A DNA stretch of 41,474 nt. Source: Acetobacteraceae bacterium. GTDB lineage: Bacteria; Pseudomonadota; Alphaproteobacteria; Acetobacterales; Acetobacteraceae. The notes beneath the pieces were generated by a model. That model saw only the letters and a list, made by a program, of their open reading frames with translations, was not told the origin of the DNA and made no database searches. The first letter of the stretch is position 1. Each line of letters opens with the position of its first letter. The translations under genes were made by a program, and so were the position numbers. This document shows positions 18,379 to 27,031 of this stretch, piece by piece. The stretch spans positions 1 to 41,474 of the forward strand of contig JASHOA010000073.1 of the NCBI GenBank assembly GCA_030041375.1, read 5' to 3'.

Positions 18379-19131
18379 ATGGAGCTTCACCTTGCGGGGC
18401 GCACGGCGCTGGTGAGCGGAGCGAGTGCCGGAATCGGGCGCGCGATCGCCGGCGCGCTGGCAGCCGAGGGAGTCCGGCTCGCACTGGTGGCGCGCCGTGC
18501 CGATTTGCTCGAAGCGCTGGGCGTGGAGATCGTTGCGGCAGGTGGAGAACGTCCGGCTTCAATTCCGCAGGACCTCATGGCTCCGGACGCCGCGGATAGA
18601 ATTGGGGAGGCGGCGCTTGCGGCACTCGGCAAGGTCGAGATCCTGGTGAATTGCGCGGGTGGCAGCCGGCCGCTTTCGCCCGATGCGCCCGAAGCCGCCT
18701 GGGTCGAGGCGATGACGCTCAACTTCACGCGCCATCGCGAAATCACCCGTGCTCTGTTGCCGCAGATGATCGCCGGCGGATGGGGGCGCATCGTCAACAT
18801 CACCGGCAAGTCCGAGCCGGATCGCTTGAATGCCGCCTTCGCCGCCAAGGCCGCGCTGCATGCCTGGGCGAAGGGACTTTCGCGCGAACTGGGCAAAAAC
18901 GGGATCACCGTGAATTCGATCGCGCCCGGGCGCATCATGAGCGAACAGATCCGCCGCAATTATCCGCCGGCCGAGCGGGAGCGTTTTTCGGCGGCCGAAA
19001 TCCCGCTCGGCCGTTACGGCGAGCCGGAGGAACTCGCTGCTCTCGCGGTCTTCCTTGCCTCGCCGCTGGCAAGCTACATCACCGGGGCGGTCATCCCGGT
19101 GGATGGTGGACTCCGGCGCTATTCGTTCTGA
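18379..19131 (+). CDS. SDR-family protein lacking the catalytic tyrosine
   Basis: A 250-residue Rossmann-fold protein of the short-chain dehydrogenase/reductase family. The cofactor motif GASAGIGRAI (residues about 14-23) and NCAGG are intact, as is the C-terminal APGRIMSE and GAVIPVDGG. In the active-site region the sequence reads NITGKSEPDRLNAAFAAKAAL. The lysine is present, but the residue four before it, normally Tyr, is Ala, and the loop is short. It may be an SDR with altered chemistry or a non-enzymatic binder. It starts 64 bases after gcvH, possibly in the same riboswitch-controlled transcript, and overlaps the convergent next gene by 13 bases. Confidence 0.82.
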   Translation: MELHLAGRTALVSGASAGIGRAIAGALAAEGVRLALVARRADLLEALGVEIVAAGGERPASIPQDLMAPDAADRIGEAALAALGKVEILVNCAGGSRPLSPDAPEAAWVEAMTLNFTRHREITRALLPQMIAGGWGRIVNITGKSEPDRLNAAFAAKAALHAWAKGLSRELGKNGITVNSIAPGRIMSEQIRRNYPPAERERFSAAEIPLGRYGEPEELAALAVFLASPLASYITGAVIPVDGGLRRYSF

Positions 19132-19805
19132 GGGGGCTCGGAGCGGGTCCTGGAGCCGCTGTCCGCCGCGGTGCCCTTCTTGGGCCGGCGGACCACTCTC
19201 ACCTTCCCGCTGCTTTGTCCTCCGCAGAAGAACCGGTCTCCGCCATCGGATTCGAGCCCCGACACGCTCACCCCGGGCGGCATCTCGAGCTTCTCCAGGA
19301 CCTCTCCCGTCCGGGGATCCAGGCGCCGCAAATCGCTTTCCTCGCCTTCGGAGGTGGCGTGCCAAAGCTCGCCATCGACCCAGGTGACGCCGGTGACGAA
19401 GCGGTTCGACTCGATGGTGCGGAGAGTGGCACCCGTTTCTGGATCGATCTGATGGATCTTCCGGTTCCGATACTGCCCGACCCAGAGCGTCCCTTCGGCC
19501 CATGCGAGCCCCGAGCCACCGCCGCTCGGCGCCGGGATCGTCGCCAGCACGCGGCCGGTCTTCGGATCGATCTTCTGGATGCGCTCGTCGGCGAGCTGAA
19601 AGAGGTGCACGCCGTCGAAGGCCGTTCCCGCGTGCGCGGCAACGTCGATCGAGCGCACCGTCTTGCCGCTCGCCGGATCGAAGGCGTTGAGCTTGTCTCC
19701 GGACGCAAACCAGACGTGCCGGCCATCGAACGTGACCCCGCGCACATGGTCGACACCCGGAAAAGGCCCGTACTCGCGGAGGATTTCGGCTGCTGACTGT
19801 TTCAT
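19119..19805 (-). CDS. Beta-propeller protein (glutaminyl-cyclase-like/PQQ-like repeats)
   Basis: The 228 residues are built from repeated blades of the form 'LWVGQYRNRKIHQIDPETGATLRTI' type: IQKIDPKTGRVLATI, IHQIDPETGATLRTI and LRRLDPRTGEVLEKL are the clearest copies, spaced about 40 residues apart. There is no signal peptide, so it should be cytoplasmic. The fold suggests ligand or substrate binding. Glutaminyl-cyclotransferase-like propellers look similar, but I cannot identify catalytic residues. It begins 9 bases after the HTH gene stop on the same strand, so the two form an operon. Confidence 0.75.
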   Translation of the reverse strand: MKQSAAEILREYGPFPGVDHVRGVTFDGRHVWFASGDKLNAFDPASGKTVRSIDVAAHAGTAFDGVHLFQLADERIQKIDPKTGRVLATIPAPSGGGSGLAWAEGTLWVGQYRNRKIHQIDPETGATLRTIESNRFVTGVTWVDGELWHATSEGEESDLRRLDPRTGEVLEKLEMPPGVSVSGLESDGGDRFFCGGQSSGKVRVVRRPKKGTAADSGSRTRSEPPQNE

Positions 19806-19814
19806 GCTTTAATT

Positions 19815-21035
19815 CTAGTCCAGCGGCAGCGGAGCGGGGAGTAACAAGGTCGTCGTGAATCCCGGCACGCTCGGGGTCATCCAGCGCCTCGCCCGACCGT
19901 GACCGAACCACTGCACCTTGCGGACTTTCGCAAGCGAATCAAGTGCCCGCTGCACGGTGCGCTGGCTGGCGCCGAGGGCCAGCGCGAGTGCTGAACTCGA
20001 CCACGACTGGCCATCGGCCAGAAAGGCCAGCACCGCCGCGTGCTCCTCCTCGACGGGCCACGCCAGCACCACGACCTCGCGTGTCTGGCGCGGCGCCAGC
20101 GCAAACCCGTGCCTCGTTGCGTTCACGGTGGCCAAGGTACGAAGCATCCGGCGAAGCCGCCCGACCTCGACCCGCAACCGTGCGCGATGCGATTCATCGA
20201 CGAACTTCGCCCGGAATGCCTGCGCAATGAGAAGGTCCCGCGGCACGTCTTCGGGCCAGGCTTCTGCCAGCGCGCGGGCGAGCGCGAACAAAACCGGGCG
20301 CCTTGCAAGCGAAACTACCGAGCGTGCGTCGCGCACGAGATGGCGGCAGGCGTCCACGACGAGCGCTTTCGACGCCAGCAGCCGTTCAACCTCCTCGAGC
20401 AGCAGGAGTCGCTGTTCGCCGCGCGCGATGAGGCGCGCCGCAGGTGTGTCGAGGAGGCGGGCTGCGGTTTCGACCTCGGCCGCCAGGGCAGGGATACGGG
20501 CCTGGCGTGCGGCGCGCCCGGCCCGAGCAAGCGCGGCGCCCGCCACCTTCGTCCTGAGGCGCCGCATCGCGATCCCCGCGGTCACCAGCTCGTGGGCGGT
20601 CCGCAACGCGGGCGGGAAGGGTGCAGGGTCGAGTTCGGCAAGCCTCTGCTCGGCCTCGCCGACGCGCCCGATCAGGAGGAGGCGGCGGACTTCAAGATAG
20701 CGCGCGTGCGCGGCGTTCACCCGGTCGCCATGCGCCTCCAGCGTCGCCCGCGCCGCGTCGAGCGTCTTCTGCGGCCAGCCCAGGTCGCGCGAGACAAGCG
20801 CGATCTCGGCCTCGGCGACGATGCATCGCGCGCGTGCCACGGCCTCGATCGGACCGAAGGCCCGCGCCGCACTGCGCACGAGAGCCCGCGCGCGATCGAA
20901 ATCGCCGAGCTGTGCCATGGCGATGCCGCGCAGCGCGAGCGCGGGCGCGTCGTCCCTGAGGGCGACCCGGTTCAACGCCCCGAGCGGATCACCCGCGGCG
21001 AGCGCGCGCGCCGCGGCCGCGATCAGCGAGTCCAT
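19815..21035 (-). CDS. Helical-repeat regulator with C-terminal winged HTH
   Basis: A 406-residue protein. The N-terminal three quarters is Ala/Arg-rich helical repeat (TPR-like, for example DRARALVRSAARAFGPIEAVARARCIVAEAEIAL). The last ~75 residues form a winged helix: HAAVLAFLADGQSWSSSALALALGASQRTVQRALDSL followed by a basic wing (FGHGRARRWMTP). This layout suggests a transcription factor that senses a ligand or protein through its repeat domain. ATG 21035 is preferred to the longer frame because AGGA lies 6-8 bases upstream and the family-like start MDSLIAAAARALAAGDP follows. It is cotranscribed with the downstream beta-propeller gene and divergent from another propeller gene. Confidence 0.75.
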   Translation of the reverse strand: MDSLIAAAARALAAGDPLGALNRVALRDDAPALALRGIAMAQLGDFDRARALVRSAARAFGPIEAVARARCIVAEAEIALVSRDLGWPQKTLDAARATLEAHGDRVNAAHARYLEVRRLLLIGRVGEAEQRLAELDPAPFPPALRTAHELVTAGIAMRRLRTKVAGAALARAGRAARQARIPALAAEVETAARLLDTPAARLIARGEQRLLLLEEVERLLASKALVVDACRHLVRDARSVVSLARRPVLFALARALAEAWPEDVPRDLLIAQAFRAKFVDESHRARLRVEVGRLRRMLRTLATVNATRHGFALAPRQTREVVVLAWPVEEEHAAVLAFLADGQSWSSSALALALGASQRTVQRALDSLAKVRKVQWFGHGRARRWMTPSVPGFTTTLLLPAPLPLD

Positions 21036-21399
21036 CGGAATCCTGATCTTCTCTGACGTCGAACTTTCGGCTGCAACCCATCCCGGACATATGGCCGCGT
21101 GTTTTCCAGCGGCGTGGGTTGCCGGCGGCGATGACAACTTTGAGTGCCCATTCGCTCAGTGGTTCGGCTGGGTGGCCGGATGTGCCAGGGAGAGGCGCTT
21201 CTCTCGAAAAAATCTGTTATCATGCGCAAAGCCGGGCCGTCCCCCCGGCCAGAGACAGTGCACCCTGATGCGGGATGAGCCATCGGCCGGGCTTTCTCAC
21301 GGGGGCCTATATGGTGCTCCCGCCCGATTCCTGCTTGTAGCCGCTTTGCCGGTGGCTTCTCCTTCGGTATCGCGCCAGGACGGGCGCGGGGGAGGAACG
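21036..21399. other. Divergent intergenic region between two regulator/propeller units
   Basis: It holds the promoters of the divergent HTH gene and the exported propeller gene. A possible -10 (TATCAT) lies near 21220 in an A-rich stretch, with no good -35. GC-rich self-complementary segments occur near 21235-21255. No gene is supported. Confidence 0.4.
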
Positions 21400-22575
21400 A
21401 TGCAAAAGATTTTGGCGGTCGCGCTGGCAGCCGCGTTGGGCCTGAGCGTCAGCGCGCGGGCACAGATCATCCTCAGCGGCAACGACGAGAAGTTACTGTT
21501 CGACGACAACGGCAAGCCCATCGTCAGCCCGCCGGGCAGGGATACGCTGTCGATCCTCGACATCAGCGACCGAGTCCATCCGCGCCTCGTTGCGACGCTG
21601 CCGATGATCAACTCGGTCGTCGGGCCGCCGACCAACCTTGCTGTTACGCCGGATGAGAAGCTGGCGCTGGTGGCCAACTCTCTGAACTCCGTGCCGAACG
21701 GCGACAAGTGGAAATTGGTACCGGATGACAGGGTATTCGTCGTCGACCTGACTGCGAATCCTCCGGCCGTCATCGCGACGCTCAAGGTGGGCAAGCAGCC
21801 TTCTGGCATGGCGGTGAACCACGCAGGCAATCTCGCGCTGGTTGCCAATCGCGCCGACAACACGGTGAGTGTGCTCACTATCGACGGCAAGGACGTCAAG
21901 GTCGCGGGCTCGGTTGCGCTGGCACCTGAAGGCGCGCCGAGCCAGCAGCTTTCGGCGGTCGCGATCACGCCCGACGGCAAGCGCGCGCTGGTGGCCAAGG
22001 CAGCCGCGAACAAAGTTGCACTGCTCGATATCGAGGGCGCCAAGGTGACTTATGGCGGCTACGACATGACCACCGGCGTCTTTCCCTACAACGTGCAGAT
22101 GACGCCCGACGGCGCGCTGGGCCTCGTCAACAACAACGGCAACGGCGGTGCGTCGGACGGCCAGGTGGATACCGTGGCGGTAATCGACATGCAGATGAAC
22201 CCGCCGCGCGTGGTTGACCAGGTGGTGGTGGGTGACGGACCGGAGGGGCTGGCGATAAGCCCGACCGGCCAGTACGCCGCGTCGATCATCCTCAACGGCG
22301 TGGGCAACGTTCCCAAGACCGCCTTCTTCCACCACGACCATTCCTATGTGTCGCTGCTGAAGATCGACGGCAAGCAGGTGCGCAAGGTGTCGCAAACCGA
22401 TGTCGGCGCTCTGGCCGAAGGCGCGGCCTTCAGCCCTGACGGAGAGTATCTCTACGTGGGCAACTACCTCGATTCCGACATCGATATCCTGCACCGCGAG
22501 GGCGATAAGCTGGTGCGGGTCGGCTCGCTCAAGCTCAATGGCCATCCCGCGTCGATGCGGGGTAACACGCCATAG
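21400..22575 (+). CDS. Exported YncE-like beta-propeller protein
   Basis: A 391-residue protein with a signal peptide (MQKILAVALAAALGLSVSARAQ, cut after ARA) and a seven-blade-type propeller. Blades carry repeated elements such as TPDEKLALVANS, NHAGNLALVANRADNTVSVLTIDGK, TPDGKRALVAKAA, SPTGQYAASIILNG and SPDGEYLYVGNYLDSDIDIL. This is the YncE/lactonase-like group; a His-rich stretch (FFHHDHSYVSLL) is distinctive. The substrate or ligand is unknown. GGAGGA lies 7 bases before ATG 21400, while the open frame extends much further upstream. It may precede the binding-protein gene at 22869 in one transcript, although a 293-base gap argues for a separate promoter. Confidence 0.82.
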   Translation: MQKILAVALAAALGLSVSARAQIILSGNDEKLLFDDNGKPIVSPPGRDTLSILDISDRVHPRLVATLPMINSVVGPPTNLAVTPDEKLALVANSLNSVPNGDKWKLVPDDRVFVVDLTANPPAVIATLKVGKQPSGMAVNHAGNLALVANRADNTVSVLTIDGKDVKVAGSVALAPEGAPSQQLSAVAITPDGKRALVAKAAANKVALLDIEGAKVTYGGYDMTTGVFPYNVQMTPDGALGLVNNNGNGGASDGQVDTVAVIDMQMNPPRVVDQVVVGDGPEGLAISPTGQYAASIILNGVGNVPKTAFFHHDHSYVSLLKIDGKQVRKVSQTDVGALAEGAAFSPDGEYLYVGNYLDSDIDILHREGDKLVRVGSLKLNGHPASMRGNTP

Positions 22576-22613
22576 CGGCAGGGCGGGATAGCGAAGCATA
22601 TCCTGCCGGCCGG

Positions 22614-22639
22614 CCAGTCCTTCAGGCCAGTCCTTCAGG
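22614..22639 (+). repeat. Short tandem repeat (2 x 13 bp plus a degenerate third unit)
   Basis: CCAGTCCTTCAGG occurs twice in tandem at 22614-22639, and a degenerate TCAGTACTTCGCT follows. It lies between the propeller gene and the binding-protein gene. The rest of the 293-base gap shows no gene. Confidence 0.6.
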
Positions 22640-22868
22640 TCAGTACTTCGCTGGAGGCTGGTCGCGACTTTCTTTATCGCGCGGCGGAGCGAACCGACGG
22701 AACCGGCTTTTGCGGTCGAGTATGCCGATGTCGCGTGCCGCATCGGCCGCCACAAGGAACTGCGTCTCGTTGCGACCCGATCCGGCAAGGCGGAATTGCT
22801 GGCGCGGTGGGCCGGAAATGTGCTGGATAATGTATCCGTCGTCCAGAAGAGCAAGAGGAGGAACGATC

Positions 22869-23954
22869 ATGACCGACAATCCGAACAGGAAACTGGTTGA
22901 GGACGTAGCCCAGCGCCTGCCACGCCGGGCGATGATGCACGGGATCGGGGCGGCTTCCGCCGCGATGCTTCTGGCCGCGGCGCCTGGAGCAGCCCGTGCT
23001 GCCGGCGGCGGACCGTTCCCTGGCCATCCGAACTGGCGCTTCTCGTTCATCAATCACGTGACGACGAACCCGTTCTTCGTGCCGACCATTTATGGCATCG
23101 AGGATGCGTGCGCGCTGCTCGGCTGCACCTATCAATGGACGGGATCGGAGATCAGCGACGTCGCGCAAATGGTGAACGCGATGAACGCGGCGGTTTCCAG
23201 CAAGGCGGATGCGATCGGGGTCTCGATCGTCGACCCGACGGGATTCAACGAGCCGACCGACCGCGCGCTTGCTGCCGGCATCCCGGTCTTCAGCTACAAT
23301 GCCGATGCACCGCCGGGCAGCCCGAGCAAGCGGCTCGCCTATATCGGCCAGGATCTTTATCAGGCGGGGTACCTCGAGGGCATACGGATTTCCCACCTTG
23401 TCGACGGGGGACTCGTGGCACTCTTCATCGCGACCCCCGGTCAGCTCAACATACAGCCGCGGCTCGACGGGGCGCGCGCTGCGATTCAGAAACTCAATCC
23501 GAAGATCCAGACGGTGGAAATTGCCACCGGGCCAACTTCGGGCGAGGAACTGTCGTCGATGCGCGCCTGGTACCTCGGCCACCAGGATGTCAAAGGCATG
23601 TTCACTGTCGATGGCAGCACATGGCTGCTCGGGGAGGTCATGCAGCAATACGGCCTGCGCAAGAAGGGGATAGTGGCCGGGGGATTCGATCTGTTGCCGA
23701 AGACTCTGACGGGAATCCGCGACGGCTACCTCGAGTTCACGATCGATCAGCAGCCGTACCTGCAGGGCTTCTACACGGTGATGGAGATGTTTGCGTACAA
23801 GGTGTCGGGCGGGCTGATCGGGGCGGCGGATATCGACACCGGCCTCAAGTTCGTAACCAAGGGGAACGTGCCGCCCTACCTCACGACGACGACCCGCTAC
23901 GAAGGCAGCTCGGCCGCACCTCAGATCGTGCCACGCTCCGGCCCGATCCTCTGA
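22869..23954 (+). CDS. Periplasmic sugar-type ABC substrate-binding protein (orphan)
   Basis: A 361-residue periplasmic-binding-protein-4-type receptor. It has a twin-arginine-like leader (LPRRAMMHGIGAASAAMLLAAAPGAARAA, residues about 17-45). The body shows the ribose-binding-like pattern DVAQMVNAMNAAVSSKADAIGVSIVDP, GIPVFSYNADAPP and FDLLPKTLTGIRDGYLEFTIDQQPYLQGFY. It would bind a sugar, polyol or related ligand. AGGAGG lies 8 bases before ATG 22869; the longer open frame is not needed. No permease or ATPase follows on this strand. The nearest importer (26078-30567, minus strand) has its own binding protein, so this one may feed it or act as a sensor. Confidence 0.85.
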   Translation: MTDNPNRKLVEDVAQRLPRRAMMHGIGAASAAMLLAAAPGAARAAGGGPFPGHPNWRFSFINHVTTNPFFVPTIYGIEDACALLGCTYQWTGSEISDVAQMVNAMNAAVSSKADAIGVSIVDPTGFNEPTDRALAAGIPVFSYNADAPPGSPSKRLAYIGQDLYQAGYLEGIRISHLVDGGLVALFIATPGQLNIQPRLDGARAAIQKLNPKIQTVEIATGPTSGEELSSMRAWYLGHQDVKGMFTVDGSTWLLGEVMQQYGLRKKGIVAGGFDLLPKTLTGIRDGYLEFTIDQQPYLQGFYTVMEMFAYKVSGGLIGAADIDTGLKFVTKGNVPPYLTTTTRYEGSSAAPQIVPRSGPIL

Positions 23955-24457
23955 GGACCGCACGATGTCTGCAAAGCCTGCGGAGCCGGCCAGGCGAATC
24001 ATCTGTTCCTCCCGATGGCCGGAATTGCATCGTCGATCCCGGGCGTGGCCGGCCGTACACGATCGCGGTCCACCCTCCGGGAATGAGACGACAAATCCAG
24101 GATTTTTCTGAATTCTCCCACTGTGCCCGGCGCGCGCCTGCCGGGCGGGTTCTCGCGGAGGCGCATCGCTTCGCAAAGTACCGGGGCGGCGCGCGACCGC
24201 TCCGCGAGCCCGGCCGGGCAGACAGTGCGGGTCGGTTGCCGGCCGCCGGGGGCGCCATCCGGGCGTGGTCTCCGCACTGCTGGAACGGCCGTTGACCGCC
24301 CGGAGCAGAGGTTCGAACCGAGGCACCATCCGAATCCCGCCACACTTGTCACTCCCACCGTTCGTTACCCGGCCCTAACCTCTGTCGCGACGACCAACCG
24401 GCGCGTCGTATCGAGAACGGAGCGAGCGGCGCAGGATACCGACGGGAGAAAAGTGCG
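23955..24457. other. Intergenic region of about 500 bases, no gene supported
   Basis: No convincing coding frame. A hairpin GCCCGGC/GCCGGGC (24125-24146) without a T-run might end the binding-protein transcript. The segment near 24310 resembles a T-loop (GGTTCGAACC) but no tRNA fold can be drawn around it. The promoter for the DUF899 gene is presumably in the right-hand part. Confidence 0.4.
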
Positions 24458-25222
24458 ATGACCACACATGCGACCGGGACACGTGATGAGTGGCTGAGAG
24501 CAAGGCTCGAGTTGCTCGGGGCGGAGAAGGAGTTCACGCGGCAGAGCGACGAACTGGCGCGGCGGCGGCAGGAGCTGCCGTGGGTCCGGATCGACAAGGC
24601 GTATCGATTCGAGACCGATGAGGGAAACGCCTCGCTGGCAGACCTTTTCAGAGGGCACTCGCAGCTCCTGGTCTATCATTTCATGTTCGGGCCCGACTAC
24701 ACGGCGGGATGCCCTTCCTGCTCGATGATCGCGGATGGCTTCAACGGGTTTGCGATTCACCTTGCCAACCATGACGTGATGCTGTGGGCAGTGTCGCGGG
24801 CGTCGTTCGCGAAGCTCAAGGAGTACAAGCGGCGGATGGGCTGGACGTTCCCCTGGGCGTCCTCGCTCGGCGGCGACTTCAACTTCGACTTCAACGTCGC
24901 GTTCACCGAGCAGCAGCAGCGCCAGGGTGACGTCGAATACAACTACCAGCGCGGCAGCCACGTGATGGACAGAGAACCGGCGCCGGAGCCCGTTGCCCGG
25001 TTCGCGGCCACGTGCGGAACCGATGCGCCCACATACGCGCGCGAAAGGCCGGGCATGAGCGCATTCGTGATCGAGGACGGCGCCGTCTATCACACCTATT
25101 CCGCCTATGCGCGCGGACTGGACGGCCTCTGGGGCGCATATCAGTGGCTCGACCGCGCCCCCAAGGGGCGGAACGAGAAAGGCATCTGGTGGCGCCGCCA
25201 CGACGAGTACGAACAGCGCTGA
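24458..25222 (+). CDS. DUF899 family thioredoxin-like protein
   Basis: A 254-residue cytoplasmic protein of the DUF899 family, with a thioredoxin-like fold. The CxxC-like site is in GPDYTAGCPSCSMIADGFNG near residues 78-96. The family end FVIEDGAVYHTYSAYARGLDGLWGAYQWLDRAPKGRNE is well kept. Its redox substrate is unknown. The ATG at 24458 follows a GGGAGAAAAG site. The DUF2182 membrane protein starts 41 bases downstream on the same strand, so they are probably cotranscribed. Confidence 0.9.
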   Translation: MTTHATGTRDEWLRARLELLGAEKEFTRQSDELARRRQELPWVRIDKAYRFETDEGNASLADLFRGHSQLLVYHFMFGPDYTAGCPSCSMIADGFNGFAIHLANHDVMLWAVSRASFAKLKEYKRRMGWTFPWASSLGGDFNFDFNVAFTEQQQRQGDVEYNYQRGSHVMDREPAPEPVARFAATCGTDAPTYARERPGMSAFVIEDGAVYHTYSAYARGLDGLWGAYQWLDRAPKGRNEKGIWWRRHDEYEQR

Positions 25223-25263
25223 GCCACGTCGTGGGTGTCGTTGGGGGAACGGGGGAACGGCGC

Positions 25264-26067
25264 ATGGTATTCGCGCAGGCTTCGGAGCGCGCATTCCTTG
25301 GCGTCTCGGCGCTGCTCTTCGCTGGCAGCGCGGCGGGAACGATCCTCTGGTGCGCATCCGGCTCGACGATGGGCGGGATGCCGATGTGCGGCGGCCGGAT
25401 CATCTCGATGCCGTGGACGCCGATGCCGGGACAGAGCTGGGCCGGCGCCGCTTCGTCCTTCCTCGGCATGTGGGTCCTCATGATGGTCGCGATGATGCTG
25501 CCATCCCTGGTCCCGATGCTGCACCGCTACCGCGAGGCCGTTGCCGCAGCAGGTGAGGCGCGGCTCGGTCCGCTGACCGCGCTGGTGGGTGCCGGTTACT
25601 TCGTCGTCTGGACCGGGTTCGGAATGGTCGCCTTTCCCCTGGGCGCGCTGCTCGCGCTGGCCGAGACGGGGCTGCCTCCGCTGGCGCGTGCCGCTCCGCT
25701 CGCGGCCGGCCTGGTGGTCCTGATCGCCGGTGCGCTCCAGTTCACGGCCTGGAAGGCGCATCACCTCGCCTGCTGCCGGCAGGCAGCAGGGCGCGGTCGC
25801 CCGTTGCCGACGGATACAGGTACGACCTGGGGCACGGCCTGGCGATACGGACTCCGTCTCGGCCGCCACTGCAGCTATTGCTGTGGCGGCCTGACGGCGA
25901 TCCTGCTCGTAATCGGGGTCATGGATCTGCGCGCGATGGCGGCGGTGGCGGCAGCCATCACGCTCGAACGTCTCGCCCCGGCCGGTGAGCGTATCGCGCA
26001 GGCGACGGGGGCGGTCATCGTCGCGGCAGGTTTGTTCCTGGTCGTGCAGGCAGCCGGCCTCGGATGA
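25264..26067 (+). CDS. DUF2182 family integral membrane protein
   Basis: A 267-residue protein with about six to seven membrane segments. Family features are the MWVLMMVAMMLPSLVPML segment near residues 75-92 and a Cys/His cluster made of WKAHHLACCRQ and GRHCSYCCGGL, which could bind a metal. Predicted metal-binding membrane proteins of this group often lie beside small redox proteins, here DUF899. ATG 25264 is chosen over the longer open frame, because the first membrane segment follows and a GGGGGAACGG site precedes it. It converges with the ABC permease, 10 bases apart. Confidence 0.85.
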   Translation: MVFAQASERAFLGVSALLFAGSAAGTILWCASGSTMGGMPMCGGRIISMPWTPMPGQSWAGAASSFLGMWVLMMVAMMLPSLVPMLHRYREAVAAAGEARLGPLTALVGAGYFVVWTGFGMVAFPLGALLALAETGLPPLARAAPLAAGLVVLIAGALQFTAWKAHHLACCRQAAGRGRPLPTDTGTTWGTAWRYGLRLGRHCSYCCGGLTAILLVIGVMDLRAMAAVAAAITLERLAPAGERIAQATGAVIVAAGLFLVVQAAGLG

Positions 26068-26077
26068 CGCATTCGGC

Positions 26078-27031
26078 TCAGTATCGTGCCTCGGGTCCGC
26101 GCGCCAGGGCGAGCACGCCGATGATGATGATGCCGGTGACGACGAAGCGCAGGCCGGCGCCGACGCCGAGCACGTTCAGCATCGTCACCACGAGATCGAG
26201 AAGGATGGCTGCACCCCAGAGTCCGGCCGGGCTCGCCTGGCCGCCGGCGATCGAGGTGCCGCCGAGCACCACGACGGCGATCGACATCAGGAGATATTCG
26301 CCACCCATGTTGAGGGCCGCACCACCGGAATAGGCGGAGAGCAATATGCCGGCGAGCGCGGCGAGAATGCCGGAGGCGAGATAGACGAGGGCGAGCGACG
26401 GCCTGACCGCGAGCCCGGCCAGCCGGGCCGCCTCCCGGTTCTGGCCGATCGCGAGCACCGAGCGTCCGAATATCGAGCGGCGGAGCAGGAAAGCGGTCAG
26501 CACGGTGAGCGCCATGAAGACGAGGGCGATCAGCGGAATGCCGAGCAGGCGGGCGGAGACGAAATCGGCAAGCAGCGGTGCGGGCCTGGCGTGCGAGTGG
26601 CGGGAATAGGCGATTGCCATCGACTGGAAAACGAACCCGGAGGCGAGCGTGCCGATCATCGGCGGAATGCGCAAAGCGTCGATCAGCACGATGTTGAAGA
26701 CGCCCGCCGCGAGCCCGACGCCGAGCCCTACAAGGAGGCCGAGAACGAGGCCCGAGTTCACCTCTCCCGTCATCCCCATCGCGAGATAGCCCGCGACTGT
26801 CATCACGCCAGGGATGGACAGATCGATGTTGCCCGGACCTGCCGCGATCACCAGCATCTGGGCGATGCCGACCACGGCATAAAAGGTCCCGAATTGCAGT
26901 GCTACGGCAATCGTTGCCATGGCGCCATGGCCGGCAACGCTCGCGGCAATCGCAATCCAGACCAGGAGTGCTGCAGCGAACGACCAGATCCAGGGTCTGG
27001 CCTCGAGCGCGACGGCGAGACGCTGCTTCAT
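26078..27031 (-). CDS. Sugar-type ABC transporter permease (second)
   Basis: A 317-residue inner-membrane permease of the RbsC/branched-chain type with about eight to ten hydrophobic segments. Diagnostic stretches are GIAQMLVIAAGPGNIDLSIPGVMTVAGYLAM, RRSIFGRSVLAIGQNREAARLAGL (the ATPase-contact EAA-like loop) and VVLGGTSIAGGQASPAG. It is the last gene of the importer operon. Its ATG overlaps the stop of the upstream permease (ATGA). With the other permease it likely forms a heterodimer. Confidence 0.92.
   Translation of the reverse strand: MKQRLAVALEARPWIWSFAAALLVWIAIAASVAGHGAMATIAVALQFGTFYAVVGIAQMLVIAAGPGNIDLSIPGVMTVAGYLAMGMTGEVNSGLVLGLLVGLGVGLAAGVFNIVLIDALRIPPMIGTLASGFVFQSMAIAYSRHSHARPAPLLADFVSARLLGIPLIALVFMALTVLTAFLLRRSIFGRSVLAIGQNREAARLAGLAVRPSLALVYLASGILAALAGILLSAYSGGAALNMGGEYLLMSIAVVVLGGTSIAGGQASPAGLWGAAILLDLVVTMLNVLGVGAGLRFVVTGIIIIGVLALARGPEARY

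Noticed and set aside
24290-24345. Possible tRNA around a GGTTCGAACC T-loop
   Set aside because: No acceptor, D or anticodon arms can be formed around it.
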